Origin: Bacteroidales bacterium
GTDB taxonomy: Bacteria; Bacteroidota; Bacteroidia; Bacteroidales; UBA932
DNA length: 64,000 nucleotides
Reading direction: 5' to 3'
Assembly: GCA_022653675.1 (NCBI GenBank)
Contig: JALCST010000003.1
Location: 1-64,000 of the forward strand
The first letter of the stretch is position 1. The number at the start of each line of letters is the position of its first letter. The translations under genes and the position numbers were made by a program. Positions 32,653 through 42,414 of this stretch are shown piece by piece. The notes under the pieces were generated by a model, which was given only the letters and a program-made list of their open reading frames with translations, was not told the DNA's origin and searched no databases.

Positions 32653-34275
32653 TTACTTCATGTCCCAGGAAAATGCAGCAGGCCTCGCGAGTTCCTGCCT
32701 GTAGACGTTCCCGAAACGGTCGGTCACGACTACTTCCACCTCCCCGTCCGGCGTGGTTGCGAAAGCCTCGAACATGTGTACGCTTTTGGTCGGAAGGAAC
32801 GCTTTGGGCCTTTGCGGAAGCCGGGGTTTCCTTATAAGGGAATAGAGGGGATCTTTCGCATAGACCTGCTTCGTTTTCAATTCCTTTCCCTTTTCGAAAA
32901 CCCTTACGGTCCATTGGGGATCCCAGTTGAAAACATTTACCAGTATCCTGTTTCCGGAAGTACCTCCGTATTCGGAGGGTACCGAATTCATGTCGTACAC
33001 GCGCATCTGGGAATCGGGCACATCCTCCCCGCAAGCCTTGAAGACCCACTTGAGGTTCTTCCCGTCGGCTTCGAAAATCTGATATCCGCCGGGAGTGCCG
33101 TCTTCGCATACGATGCGGCTTTCCGGACCGTTCAGCATCCAGGAAACCGCCGAAACCGAAGCAACGTTATGTTCGATCGTTCCCTCATAGACTATATTGT
33201 CCGTCTTGTGCCTGTGTCCTGACAGTATGGAGACTTTTCCGTAAGGCTTAAGGATCTCGAAAAGCCTGTCGAAAGACATATCGGCTTCATGTTTAGCCAT
33301 ACGTCCCGAAGGTTTTTCCCCGCTCTTGACAAATTCGGCCTGCGACCTGCAAACCCTTACAGACCCGTCGATGACATCGGAATTCACGTGCATCGGTACA
33401 TGCAGGCACACTATTACCGGCGTGCCGTGGGAGACGAAAGCCATGTCCCTTTCCACCCATTTGAGCTGGAGGGAATCTAGCCCGTAATGGAAATGATACG
33501 TGACTTTCCCGTTTTCATCTTCGGAAGGGCCCTGTGCTATGATATCGTCAAGCATAAGGAAATGGAATTTGCCGATATTGAATGAATAATAGGAAGGGCC
33601 TATGTACTTGCGGTAAGCCTCGGAGGCGAAAGCGTCGGGATCGGAAACGGAGCTCCAGTCATAGCCTGGCCTCATGTCGTTGTCGTGGTTCCCCATTATA
33701 TGGTAAACCGGCAGTGGCAGGCTTTTCATGGCATCGAGGTATTCAGGAAGGGCGAACTTGTCGACATACCATTTGTTATCGGTGGTCATGTCGCCCAGGC
33801 AGATCGCATATTTCCTCCCTTTGGTATCCTTCATGTTTTCGACTATATCAGGGAGAAACGTACTGTCCATTTGCCGGATGTCCCCGACCGCCGCATTGCC
33901 CGTAAGGTGCAGGTCGGCGAATACGAACAGCTTGAAACGGTTCCCGACAGCCTTGGACAGGGTGAAATCGGCCGTATCGCATTTGCCTGCCGGTTTCGTA
34001 AGCCTGGCGAAATGGCACGGTATGAGCCCGTGCGACGGGACGTCATACCCACCGGGAACCGATATGAATATCGTTCCGAAATACTTGTCGGATTCCATGG
34101 AATAACGGCCGTACCTATCGGTGGCCGTTACCGCCACGCCGTCGCTGACTACCACTCCCTTTACTCCATGTCCGTCGCAGGTTACCTTCCCTACTACATT
34201 CTGGCCAGCCGCAGGTACAAAAGAGCCTAAAAAGAGAACCGCGGCGACGACGAGCGTCGATATGAACGATCTCAT
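32653..34275 (-). CDS. Calcineurin-like metallophosphoesterase, exported
   Basis: 540 residues. A signal peptide ends at PAAG. An N-terminal beta domain (VVGKVTCDGHGVKGVVVSDG) is the Metallophos_N module. The catalytic domain (~110-400) has FADLHL, CLGDMTTDN, MGNHDND, CLHVPMH and SGHRHKTDN, the complete set of metal ligands of the family. A C-terminal beta domain closes the protein. Such enzymes hydrolyse phosphomono- or phosphodiesters in the periplasm or at the surface. The gene is in the middle of the sialic-acid operon (3 bp after the FISUMP gene), so its substrate is probably a phosphorylated component of host glycans or membranes, but no substrate can be read from the sequence. Confidence 0.88.
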   Translation of the reverse strand: MRSFISTLVVAAVLFLGSFVPAAGQNVVGKVTCDGHGVKGVVVSDGVAVTATDRYGRYSMESDKYFGTIFISVPGGYDVPSHGLIPCHFARLTKPAGKCDTADFTLSKAVGNRFKLFVFADLHLTGNAAVGDIRQMDSTFLPDIVENMKDTKGRKYAICLGDMTTDNKWYVDKFALPEYLDAMKSLPLPVYHIMGNHDNDMRPGYDWSSVSDPDAFASEAYRKYIGPSYYSFNIGKFHFLMLDDIIAQGPSEDENGKVTYHFHYGLDSLQLKWVERDMAFVSHGTPVIVCLHVPMHVNSDVIDGSVRVCRSQAEFVKSGEKPSGRMAKHEADMSFDRLFEILKPYGKVSILSGHRHKTDNIVYEGTIEHNVASVSAVSWMLNGPESRIVCEDGTPGGYQIFEADGKNLKWVFKACGEDVPDSQMRVYDMNSVPSEYGGTSGNRILVNVFNWDPQWTVRVFEKGKELKTKQVYAKDPLYSLIRKPRLPQRPKAFLPTKSVHMFEAFATTPDGEVEVVVTDRFGNVYRQELARPAAFSWDMK

Positions 34276-34278
34276 GAC

Positions 34279-36378
34279 TTAATCCTTAATGCAGCGGACC
34301 GGCAGAGCGTGCGAACGGCTGTTGGCCCTGTTGTAAATCCTTTGCGTAGTGGAGGAAACGGGATCCATATAAGGCGATGAACTGCTGGCACCCCAGCATG
34401 TGGAAGCCCAAAGGTACATGGTGGTTCCCTGATCGCTGCTTTCACCGGTAAGGCGGTCCCTGTGTCCGGCAGCCGGGAAATAAAGCGTTTCCACACCGGT
34501 TCCTGACGATTCGGCCGCCGAGAAGGCGGAAATGGCCGAAGCCATCTTGTCCGTCGCGGCATCGCCGCTGAAATCTGCGGAAGCATCCGCCGGGATATAG
34601 GTGATCTTCAGATAGGTGCCGGAGGAAGAATTTATCCTCTGCCATCTGATCATATACGCACCGTCCGTCTTGTATTTCTTTATCGCCCATATGGTTCCGT
34701 CCTCCTGGTTGGAGCAGACATAAAGGGCGTCGTATCCGTTGCCTGTATCATCCAGGATTTCCCCGCTCTTGACGGCCGAACGCACATCATCATACAACCG
34801 TCCGATACCCGAACCGTTCGTGTAAGGCAGAATCCTCTGGTATTCGCGATATGACGGGACGTGGTAGCCTTCAGGGCACGGGTCCGTGCCACCGGTACGG
34901 TCACGCCACGTAGTTGTCTTGTCATTTACTTCCGTACCTGCTATCCACCAGTCATAAGAGGCGTCAGGACTGCCGGTGATGAACTCCTTCATGCTTTCCG
35001 CAACGGAGGAGGTATAGGAAGACGAGGGATCGGTCAGTTCTATATCGCCGAAAGTAGGGAAAGGAACGTTCCTGCCCCACTGGTAATAGTAACCGTATGC
35101 ATCGGAAGAGAGGACATGGTCCGCATCCGAGGCGGCCGTAGCACCGAGGTTGCGGTCCATCCAATCCATTCCGCAGAACTGAACGTCGCCCGACGGTTGT
35201 GCCTGCTGTATTATGGTAAGTCCGATGACATTGGTTCCAAGGGTAACCTTCGCGGTGGTGGAGCGTTCGGTTCCGGTCAGGTTGTCCTGAATGCAACGGA
35301 CGCTCAGCACCTTCCCGTCTACGGAAGCTTCGCACCAGTCGTCGGCGACCGCTACGGAAACATCGCCTGAAATATTCGTGACTATGTTCATCATATAACC
35401 GTAGTTCCCGTCCGCAGTGAACGGAAACGTAAGAGTGGAACCTGAAAGACGCACCCCTTCGACATAGAAGGTATCGCCGCTGAAATCGGGGGAAACCGAT
35501 ACGGACATGTCGCCGGAAAAGGAAAACAGGTACAGGTAATCTTCATACATAGGGTTCGCGGAATAATATTCCTTGGTCAAAGGCTCTCCGCCCATGGTAC
35601 CGGAAAGTTCGATGCGTACACGGTAATCCTCGTCCTGGTCCTTTGTCCCGGGGGTATACAGGACATAAAATTGACCGGATGCATCCGCCGCATCATAATC
35701 GACGAACGACGGTTTTTCATCGCCGAAATCGTCTACCAGAGGCCAGCTCTCGGCAGGCACGTTGCAGAGTCGCACCTGTGCAGACACCAGGCTTTCAGGT
35801 ATCCCGAACTGCATTTTCGTAAAAGGCCTGTGCAACGTTACGAAAGCTTTGGTACCTCCGGCATCGGCGACGGTACTCTCACCCACCATAGCGAAGGGAG
35901 CTGAAGGATTCGAGGTACTTTCGAGGGAGACCTTGAGCCCTTTCTTGAATGCGTCGAAAGTAGTGGTACCTACGGTAAGTTCGGGATATGAAACGCCCGA
36001 TGAAGGATTTCCTACGGCCACCACATACTTCAACCCTCCCGAAGGGAGCGTTACATCTTCGCTTCCTACGGTCACGTCGGAAGAACCAGATATCCCGGCC
36101 GGAGAGGAAGCGGTCACCCCTTTTTCCATATATTCGAGGAAACAACCGCCGGAGGTGGAGTTGAAGACGAACAGGTCATATGACGAGACCTCCATCTCGC
36201 TTTGCGAAGCCTGCGATCCGGATGGTACGAAATTTCCTGAAACACGGACGTCAAGAGTCATTACGGCAGTGCTGTCCGTGACTGCCACCGTTCCGCTGTT
36301 GTTGTCCCGGTAGTCAATGCTGCAAGCCGTAAGCGAAAACGCGGCGGCAGCGGCTAAAAGCAAATGTATCTTTTTCAT
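34279..36378 (-). CDS. Surface lipoprotein with fimbrial-anchor-like N-terminus and FISUMP C-terminus
   Basis: 699 residues with lipobox SLTAC (Cys19). Residues ~35-300 resemble FimB/Mfa2-type fimbrillin-associated proteins (MTLDVRVSGNF, SSYDLFVFNSTSGGCFLEY, ALNTV-type strands with AFVTLHRPFTKMQFGI). Residues ~320-405 are a BACON-like beta domain (TFPFTADGNYGYMMNIVTN, TTAKVTLGTNVIGLTIIQQA). The C-terminus from ~415 is a FISUMP domain (WMDRNLGATAA, CPEGYHVPSYREY, ALPVRCIKD). This combination suggests a cell-surface protein that recognises the polymeric substrate. The gene lies 6 bp after the sialidase gene in the operon. The binding role is inferred. Confidence 0.72.
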   Translation of the reverse strand: MKKIHLLLAAAAAFSLTACSIDYRDNNSGTVAVTDSTAVMTLDVRVSGNFVPSGSQASQSEMEVSSYDLFVFNSTSGGCFLEYMEKGVTASSPAGISGSSDVTVGSEDVTLPSGGLKYVVAVGNPSSGVSYPELTVGTTTFDAFKKGLKVSLESTSNPSAPFAMVGESTVADAGGTKAFVTLHRPFTKMQFGIPESLVSAQVRLCNVPAESWPLVDDFGDEKPSFVDYDAADASGQFYVLYTPGTKDQDEDYRVRIELSGTMGGEPLTKEYYSANPMYEDYLYLFSFSGDMSVSVSPDFSGDTFYVEGVRLSGSTLTFPFTADGNYGYMMNIVTNISGDVSVAVADDWCEASVDGKVLSVRCIQDNLTGTERSTTAKVTLGTNVIGLTIIQQAQPSGDVQFCGMDWMDRNLGATAASDADHVLSSDAYGYYYQWGRNVPFPTFGDIELTDPSSSYTSSVAESMKEFITGSPDASYDWWIAGTEVNDKTTTWRDRTGGTDPCPEGYHVPSYREYQRILPYTNGSGIGRLYDDVRSAVKSGEILDDTGNGYDALYVCSNQEDGTIWAIKKYKTDGAYMIRWQRINSSSGTYLKITYIPADASADFSGDAATDKMASAISAFSAAESSGTGVETLYFPAAGHRDRLTGESSDQGTTMYLWASTCWGASSSSPYMDPVSSTTQRIYNRANSRSHALPVRCIKD

Positions 36379-36384
36379 TTTTTA

Positions 36385-37704
36385 TCATTTTATTCCCAGC
36401 AGGGTTCCTGTCAATGATTTCGGTATGCGTATGAAACCGATGTATTCGTTCGGGTTCGCCTTGCCGTATTTGCCGTTGCCGTACTCGTAAAGTACGGCTA
36501 CCGAACCGTCGCTGAGCACGATCAAATCGGAATATGCGGCACGGGAACTGTAAACGGTATAGGCTTTGGTCCACGTTGTACCGCAGTCGGTACTTTTGGA
36601 TATGCACAGGTTGGACCTCACGTTGGCACTTTTAACATTACTGAGCAACAACGTCTCGGAAGGTTTTCCATCAGAAAGGTAGTTCGATACGGAGCCCTGG
36701 CATCCGGGATCGGGAAGATCGCTGTTCAGTTTCATTGTTTCCCAGGTCGTACCACCGTCGGTACTCAAGCTCGAAGCCCTCATGTCCGCATCGTAGTCGG
36801 CAAGTCTCATGTTTATCAACAGATCGCCGTTTTCCAGCTCGGCGATTTGCGACTCGTTTCCGCCCAGATCCGTATTCCCGCTTATATGCCAGGTTTTTCC
36901 CTTGTCGTCGGAATAGTAGCAATGGGAATAGTTGTCGGTATTGCCGTTTTCGCGATGGTTCGCGGGAATTACGAGACGACCCGCATGTGGGGCTTCGCTC
37001 TTCTGAATCCCGTGTCCGGGACCGGTGGCTATCCAGCTCCAACCTGTCGCCGCCAAAGCAGGGCTCGCATCCGCCTGACTGCTCCAGGTCTTTCCGTCGT
37101 CGTCAGAATAACAGTAGAATACACGTCGGGACCTTGCCTTGCCGTCTGCGGAACTTACCAGGTCGCTGGTTACGGGAGACGACGGATAGGATTGCCAACA
37201 CCAGAAGAGGTATATCCTGCCCGTCGATTGTTCGACTACGGGAACAGGATTGCCACAAGTGTTCTGTTTGTCGTCCACTATGGTCTGCATATTGCTCCAG
37301 GTGGCTCCGCCATCTTCCGATCTTTTGAAGACGAGGTCTATGTCGCCCCTGTCCTTGGAACTTCCGACCGGCGTTACCGTAAACTGGGATTCGTTGCCCT
37401 CATAAAAATCGGCCTTTGTGTTCCTGGCTTCGCAAAAAGCCAGCAGCGCATGCTTGGGTGTTTCTATCAAGGCGGGAATGCGATAGTAGACATGGTCGTC
37501 CGTTCCCGATTCGTAAGCAGTGGATGCCACTAGTTTGCCATCGTCCGGCAAAGCGAGTTTACCAGTATCCTTTTTCGTAACAGATGTGGTGTCAGTTCCG
37601 TTAGATTCGCCGCTGCCTTTGAATTTCCAGTCGTCACACGAAAACGAAAGTGTCAGGACTGAAATTGCAAGCAGGGACGATACGATAGTGAATGTTTTCT
37701 TCAT
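36385..37704 (-). CDS. nanH: Exo-alpha-sialidase (GH33), lipoprotein
   Basis: 439 residues with a lipoprotein signal (SFSC, Cys23). YRIPAL (74-79) holds the first catalytic arginine (R75) that binds the sialic-acid carboxylate. Five Asp-boxes are visible: SEDGGATW, SDDDGKTW, SDDKGKTW, STDGGTTW and STDCGTTW, giving a six-bladed propeller. A region near DLPDPGCQGS supplies the catalytic Glu/Tyr neighbourhood, and SRAAYSDLIVLSDGSVAVLYE closes the active site. It removes terminal sialic acid from host glycans at the cell surface. Length is normal for a GH33 without extra carbohydrate-binding modules. It lies downstream of the SusD gene (27-bp gap) in the operon. Confidence 0.93.
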   Translation of the reverse strand: MKKTFTIVSSLLAISVLTLSFSCDDWKFKGSGESNGTDTTSVTKKDTGKLALPDDGKLVASTAYESGTDDHVYYRIPALIETPKHALLAFCEARNTKADFYEGNESQFTVTPVGSSKDRGDIDLVFKRSEDGGATWSNMQTIVDDKQNTCGNPVPVVEQSTGRIYLFWCWQSYPSSPVTSDLVSSADGKARSRRVFYCYSDDDGKTWSSQADASPALAATGWSWIATGPGHGIQKSEAPHAGRLVIPANHRENGNTDNYSHCYYSDDKGKTWHISGNTDLGGNESQIAELENGDLLINMRLADYDADMRASSLSTDGGTTWETMKLNSDLPDPGCQGSVSNYLSDGKPSETLLLSNVKSANVRSNLCISKSTDCGTTWTKAYTVYSSRAAYSDLIVLSDGSVAVLYEYGNGKYGKANPNEYIGFIRIPKSLTGTLLGIK

Positions 37705-37731
37705 CTTATTATCTTTTATATCTCTTCTTTT

Positions 37732-39198
37732 TTAATTGTATCCGACGGTCTGGCGGATGTTGGGATTATCTTCCAGGCACGCGCTCGATATCGGCCAAAG
37801 AAGGATGTTGGTTTCATTCTGGCGCCCTCTGAGCGATTCTATCTTGGTAAAAGCGTAACCCATGCGTATGGCATCCCACCAGCTTTTCCCCTCGGCGGCA
37901 AATTCCTTCAGACGCTCGTCGTAGATGGCTTCGTTGATTTCCGACTCGGAAGACAGCGAAGAATAATAGTCGGCTACACCGTATGCGCGGTACGCTATAC
38001 GGTTCAAATATTTCAGAGGGTCCCCTCCCTTGAGGTTTTCTATTTCGGCCTTGAAAAGTATGGCTTCATCGTAACGGTAAATCGGAATATCGGAAGTGAA
38101 GTAACGGGTATTGCTCACCCATTCCCCCGGAAACTTGTTTATCCAGGAATACGTATTGCCGGTTTCGGGAACCGTGAAACTCTTGAAAGAAGTTTCCGCA
38201 CGCGTATCGCCCGGGACGGAATAGAGAAACGACTGGAAACTCTTGCTGAACGAATACCACTGGTCCTGGCTGCCGGTAGCCACGCTGTCGGCATCGCGGT
38301 ACTTCTCCGCATCCGTATATTTACTGTCGGGAATGAGATAATCGTCGGCATAATTCGCCACCTCCTCGGTAGTCATCTGAAGATGGATCGCAAATATTAC
38401 CTCGTCGTTGTCCTTGTTCGAAGGCGAAAATACGTCTGCGAAGTTGTCCAGCATGGAGTAGTTGCCGTTGGCAAGAACCGCGCTGCATGCTTCGTCGGCC
38501 GTGTCGAGATCGGCCTTCGTACCGTTCAAACGACGGTATTTCCACAAATAGAAATCGGTCTTCAGCATCTGCACTGCGGCTAGGGAACCGGTGGTACGGG
38601 ATATAACCGATGCCGGCATGAGATTCTCGGCAGAATCTATGTCCGATTCGACCCTTGCATATACCTCGGCCTGAGGACTGCGTTCAGGATAAAGGGAGTC
38701 CTTGTCGGACTCTATGCCGGTCAGCATTAGCGGGGCGTCTCCCCATACGCGGGCGATGGTGTAATAGCAATACGCCCTGATGAAATATGCGTTGGCCTTT
38801 ACTTCGTCCTTTGTGGCATCGCTTCCGTAGGTAACTCCGTCAGCATATTTCAATACCATATTACAATCGTTTATGCAAGTGTAGAGACTACCCCAGTTGG
38901 TACCTTTCGTTTCCGCACTGTTCAGGTCGTTGTCTACGAAATCGGTAGCATTGAAACTTCCCATCCCGGCGCCTATGACTCCGCTGCGAAAATCGCCCCA
39001 ATAGCTGAGATTCACACGGTATGCGTTCCGGAACTGCTGGAATATGCCATACATGGCGCCTCTCATATCGCTTTCGGTTTTCCACATGCTCTCTTTGTTT
39101 ATATAGCTTTTCTGCACGACATCGAGATCGGAGACACAGGCGGAAACAGAAAGGGTTATCGCCATGATAATAATCATTATGTATCCTTTTCTTTTCAT
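37732..39198 (-). CDS. SusD/RagB-family glycan-binding lipoprotein (NanU-like)
   Basis: 488 residues with lipobox SVSAC (Cys21). The N-terminal YINKESMWKTESDMRGAMYGIF and helix-rich body (AYFIRAYCYYTIARVWGDAPLM) are typical of SusD proteins with TPR-like helices, and the C-terminus has RLKEFAAEGKSWWDAIRMG followed by LLWPISSACLEDNPNIRQTVGY, the usual ending. SusD proteins sit on top of the SusC barrel and capture the ligand. It follows the SusC gene by 15 bp and precedes the sialidase gene, so the ligand is most likely free or terminal sialic acid, as for NanU. Confidence 0.95.
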   Translation of the reverse strand: MKRKGYIMIIIMAITLSVSACVSDLDVVQKSYINKESMWKTESDMRGAMYGIFQQFRNAYRVNLSYWGDFRSGVIGAGMGSFNATDFVDNDLNSAETKGTNWGSLYTCINDCNMVLKYADGVTYGSDATKDEVKANAYFIRAYCYYTIARVWGDAPLMLTGIESDKDSLYPERSPQAEVYARVESDIDSAENLMPASVISRTTGSLAAVQMLKTDFYLWKYRRLNGTKADLDTADEACSAVLANGNYSMLDNFADVFSPSNKDNDEVIFAIHLQMTTEEVANYADDYLIPDSKYTDAEKYRDADSVATGSQDQWYSFSKSFQSFLYSVPGDTRAETSFKSFTVPETGNTYSWINKFPGEWVSNTRYFTSDIPIYRYDEAILFKAEIENLKGGDPLKYLNRIAYRAYGVADYYSSLSSESEINEAIYDERLKEFAAEGKSWWDAIRMGYAFTKIESLRGRQNETNILLWPISSACLEDNPNIRQTVGYN

Positions 39199-39213
39199 TT
39201 TACATTCCTCATT

Positions 39214-42200
39214 TTAGAAGGTGAGTTTTACGCTGAATGAAATTCTCCTCGTCGGAGGATAATTGTTATATGAAGTACTGTAAGTGGAAGACGTACCTAT
39301 TTCAGGCGAGATTCCCTTTACGGCCGTAAAATAGTAAAGGTTGTTGCCCCCTATGCCTACAGTCAGGCCTTTCGATCCGATCATCTTGGTTATCTTTTCT
39401 GGAATCGCATAGGAAATTGAGATTTGCCTGATGCATAGGTAATCACCTTTATAAGTGAAAATATTGGAAGTACGGTTGAAATTATCCTGCCCGGCACCCG
39501 AATCGTTCGCCCAGAACTTGGCATATCTGGTTTCGTCGCCTTCCTCCTTCCAACACTCCTTTACGGCCTCAGCCAATGCGTAGTTCGTAGAGAAAGTCGC
39601 ATAGAAATAGCGGGCGTAACTTATATCGCATATAGAATTCCCGAGGGCATAATCCAGGTCTACGTCGAGAGAGAGATTTTTCCATGACAGAGTATTGGAA
39701 ATTCCCCCGTGAACGGGAGCTTCCGTAACGCCGAGACAGAAGATGTCCTGATTCTTGGTTATTATGCCGTCGCCGTTGCGGTCGGCCCAGTTGTAGTCCC
39801 CGGCGAATTTCCTGCCTTTTACTGTAGTGCCGGTAGTATGATCGTATCCGCGTGCAAGCTGGTCGTAAGGTGCGTTTGCCGCTTCATCCGCAGTCTGGAA
39901 AATGCCCTTGGCGACATATCCGTAAAAGCGGTACAGCGGTTCGCCTTCGGCCAGGCCGCCGAAATAGGTTCCGTCACCGTTAGAATACATCGGGTATTCG
40001 GAAGTCGACGTACGGTTGCCTTCGAGGCCGTTGTCTGGAAGCTTCACGACTACGTTGCGGTCGTACGAAAAGGTAAGTTTCGTCTCCCAGCTGAAGTCCG
40101 GGAGTTGTATGTTCTTGGTGGTCAATTCGAATTCCCACCCCCAGAAACGCACGGTTGCCAAATTCGTGGTTACCGACGAAAATGCACTCGTATTCGGAAG
40201 GCTCGTGTCGAAAAGCATGTTCTTCGTCATCTTGTCATAATAGTCTCCGGAAAAATATACCCTGTTGTCCCAAAGTCCCAACTCGATCCCGAGGTCCAGC
40301 TGAGTGGTGGTTTCCCATTTCAGGTCCTCGTTCGCCATGGTAGTCGCGCGGATTGCTGCATTACCGTCGTATATGTAGCTTGCGGTATACTTCCCGAGTG
40401 CGTCGTTGACGCCTATGCCGTTGTTCCCTGTCTGACCATAGCTGACGCGGGTCTTCAAATAGCTGAGCCAGCTGACATCCTTCAGGAAATCCTCTTCCGA
40501 TACCACCCATCCGGCCGACATTCCGGGGAAAAAGCCCCATCTGTTCTTCTTCACGAATTTAGAAGAAGCATCGTAACGTGCGACTCCGGTTAACAGGTAT
40601 TTCCCGGCATAGTCGTAATTGAGCCTGGTGAAAAAGCCAAGCTGAGCATCTTCGCTTATCAAGGAGGACGAAGTGGTTTCGGAAGCCGCATTCAAGGTCG
40701 TTATCTTGTCTGTACTGGAACCTGTTCCGGTACCTTCGAGGTTCTCGTAGTAGCGTTTCTGGTACGAATATCCGAGCATCGCATTGAAATTGTGCCTTCC
40801 GGCGAAAGTGTGTTCATACTGCGCATAGGCATCGGCCTTGATCCTGTTGGTCTTGGACCAGTAGGAATCCGTCGCTCGCGCTTGCGAATAGTGGTTGGAA
40901 CGTTCGAAGGAACTTGTCTTGCTCTCGACGTCATAGTAGGAACCCGAAACGTTTGCCACAAGATCCTTGAATACCTGCCATTTGAGCGAGCCATCGAGAG
41001 AAAGGTTGGTACCTATATCGGTATTGTCTGTATAATAGGTGTAATAAAGAGGGGTCTCGGAGGTCGCGTTGTAACCAACGGCTGGAGTACCGTCGTCGTA
41101 GTACGTTATCTGCGTAGGAACGGCGGAAAGGCCGCGGGAGATGGCATCTCTCTGGTTGGCATATGCTTCGGAAGAGGTGCGTTGGAAATTCGCTCCTATG
41201 GATGCGGTCAATTTCTTGTTTATCTTTACATCGGCCGAATTCTTGAAATTAAAGCGTTTATATCCCGTTGCCAATCCTATGCCCTCGTCGTCGACATAAC
41301 TCAGGCCTGCATTATAGCGGACGTCCCGGCTGCCGCCGTTGATCCCGACCCTATAGTTCTGCCACATGGACGGACGAAACATTATGCTTTGCCAGTCAGT
41401 ATCGCAAAACATCAATGTCTTCGTCTGATCGAGAGGATCGGCCATGGTCTTCCATCCTTCGGGCAATACGTCTCCGGAATTGTAATAGCGGGTCGAATAA
41501 ATACTGCTTCCGCTGTTGGCACTCGAAACCGAATATCCGGAAGTATAGTTCCAGCTCGCATTCGGACTGACTGAAACGGCGGGACGCAGTATGTTTATAT
41601 AATCTTCAGCGTCAAGAAATTTGCGCAGCGTTTCCGGTTCCTGATACGCCAAGGCAGCCTCGAAAGTTATTTCCGGGGCGCGATTGTAGTTTCCCCTATT
41701 GGTGGTGATCAAAATTACGCCATTGGAACCGCGTGCGCCGTAAATCGCAGTGGAAGCAGCATCTTTGAGCACATCAATGCTTGCGATGTCGTTAGGATCC
41801 ACCGTCGACATGCTGCGTTCGACACCGTCGATATAAACCAGCGGTTCGTTGGAATTCGTTATCGAACTGCCGCCGCGTATTTTCATAGAGAAACTGCCGC
41901 CAGGCGTATTGTTGGTCTGCACGATATTGAGACCGGCCACTTTTCCCTTCAACCCTTCGAGCGGATTCGAAATCGGGGTGTCGTGGATCGTCTCTCCGTC
42001 GACCTTGGAAATGGAAGCGGTTATTTTCCTGCGGGAAAATTCACCGTAGCCTACGAATACCACTTCGTCGAGATTTATCGCCTCACTCTCCAGGACTACG
42101 GTAACGGGAGAATGCATGTTTGCGACCGCCAACTCCTTGGTGGCATATCCCATGCTGACGAACTGAAGTGTTTCGTTTTTTGAAACCCGGATCGAGAACT

Positions 42201-42390
42201 TTCCGTCCAGATCGGTCGTGACGCCATGGGACGTACCTTTTATGAGAATTCCGGCATTCATTACCGGCAATCCCTTCGAATCGATGACGACACCACTGAC
42301 GGAAACGGTCTCCTGGGCATTCGCCATGCCAACGGGAACCGCAACCATAATGGCGGCGATGATCATGATCCTTGCAAGATATCCTTTCAT
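39214..42390 (-). CDS. SusC/RagA-family TonB-dependent importer (NanO-like)
   Basis: 1058 residues; the signal peptide ends MANAQ. A carboxypeptidase-regulatory-like domain (~28-110) has VSGVVIDSKGLPVMNAGILIKG. The TonB-contact and plug region carries INLDEVVFVGYGEFSRRKITASIS, GLKGKVAGLNIVQTNNTPGG, KIRGGSSITNSNEPLVYIDG and VLKDAASTAIYGARGSNGVILITT, the standard SusC blocks. The barrel ends with YPPTRRISFSVKLTF. Length is typical. It is the second gene of the sialic-acid operon (24 bp after nanA) and pairs with the SusD downstream. Confidence 0.96.
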   Translation of the reverse strand: MKGYLARIMIIAAIMVAVPVGMANAQETVSVSGVVIDSKGLPVMNAGILIKGTSHGVTTDLDGKFSIRVSKNETLQFVSMGYATKELAVANMHSPVTVVLESEAINLDEVVFVGYGEFSRRKITASISKVDGETIHDTPISNPLEGLKGKVAGLNIVQTNNTPGGSFSMKIRGGSSITNSNEPLVYIDGVERSMSTVDPNDIASIDVLKDAASTAIYGARGSNGVILITTNRGNYNRAPEITFEAALAYQEPETLRKFLDAEDYINILRPAVSVSPNASWNYTSGYSVSSANSGSSIYSTRYYNSGDVLPEGWKTMADPLDQTKTLMFCDTDWQSIMFRPSMWQNYRVGINGGSRDVRYNAGLSYVDDEGIGLATGYKRFNFKNSADVKINKKLTASIGANFQRTSSEAYANQRDAISRGLSAVPTQITYYDDGTPAVGYNATSETPLYYTYYTDNTDIGTNLSLDGSLKWQVFKDLVANVSGSYYDVESKTSSFERSNHYSQARATDSYWSKTNRIKADAYAQYEHTFAGRHNFNAMLGYSYQKRYYENLEGTGTGSSTDKITTLNAASETTSSSLISEDAQLGFFTRLNYDYAGKYLLTGVARYDASSKFVKKNRWGFFPGMSAGWVVSEEDFLKDVSWLSYLKTRVSYGQTGNNGIGVNDALGKYTASYIYDGNAAIRATTMANEDLKWETTTQLDLGIELGLWDNRVYFSGDYYDKMTKNMLFDTSLPNTSAFSSVTTNLATVRFWGWEFELTTKNIQLPDFSWETKLTFSYDRNVVVKLPDNGLEGNRTSTSEYPMYSNGDGTYFGGLAEGEPLYRFYGYVAKGIFQTADEAANAPYDQLARGYDHTTGTTVKGRKFAGDYNWADRNGDGIITKNQDIFCLGVTEAPVHGGISNTLSWKNLSLDVDLDYALGNSICDISYARYFYATFSTNYALAEAVKECWKEEGDETRYAKFWANDSGAGQDNFNRTSNIFTYKGDYLCIRQISISYAIPEKITKMIGSKGLTVGIGGNNLYYFTAVKGISPEIGTSSTYSTSYNNYPPTRRISFSVKLTF

Positions 42391-42414
42391 ATCACAAAGT
42401 TTAAATTATATTGT

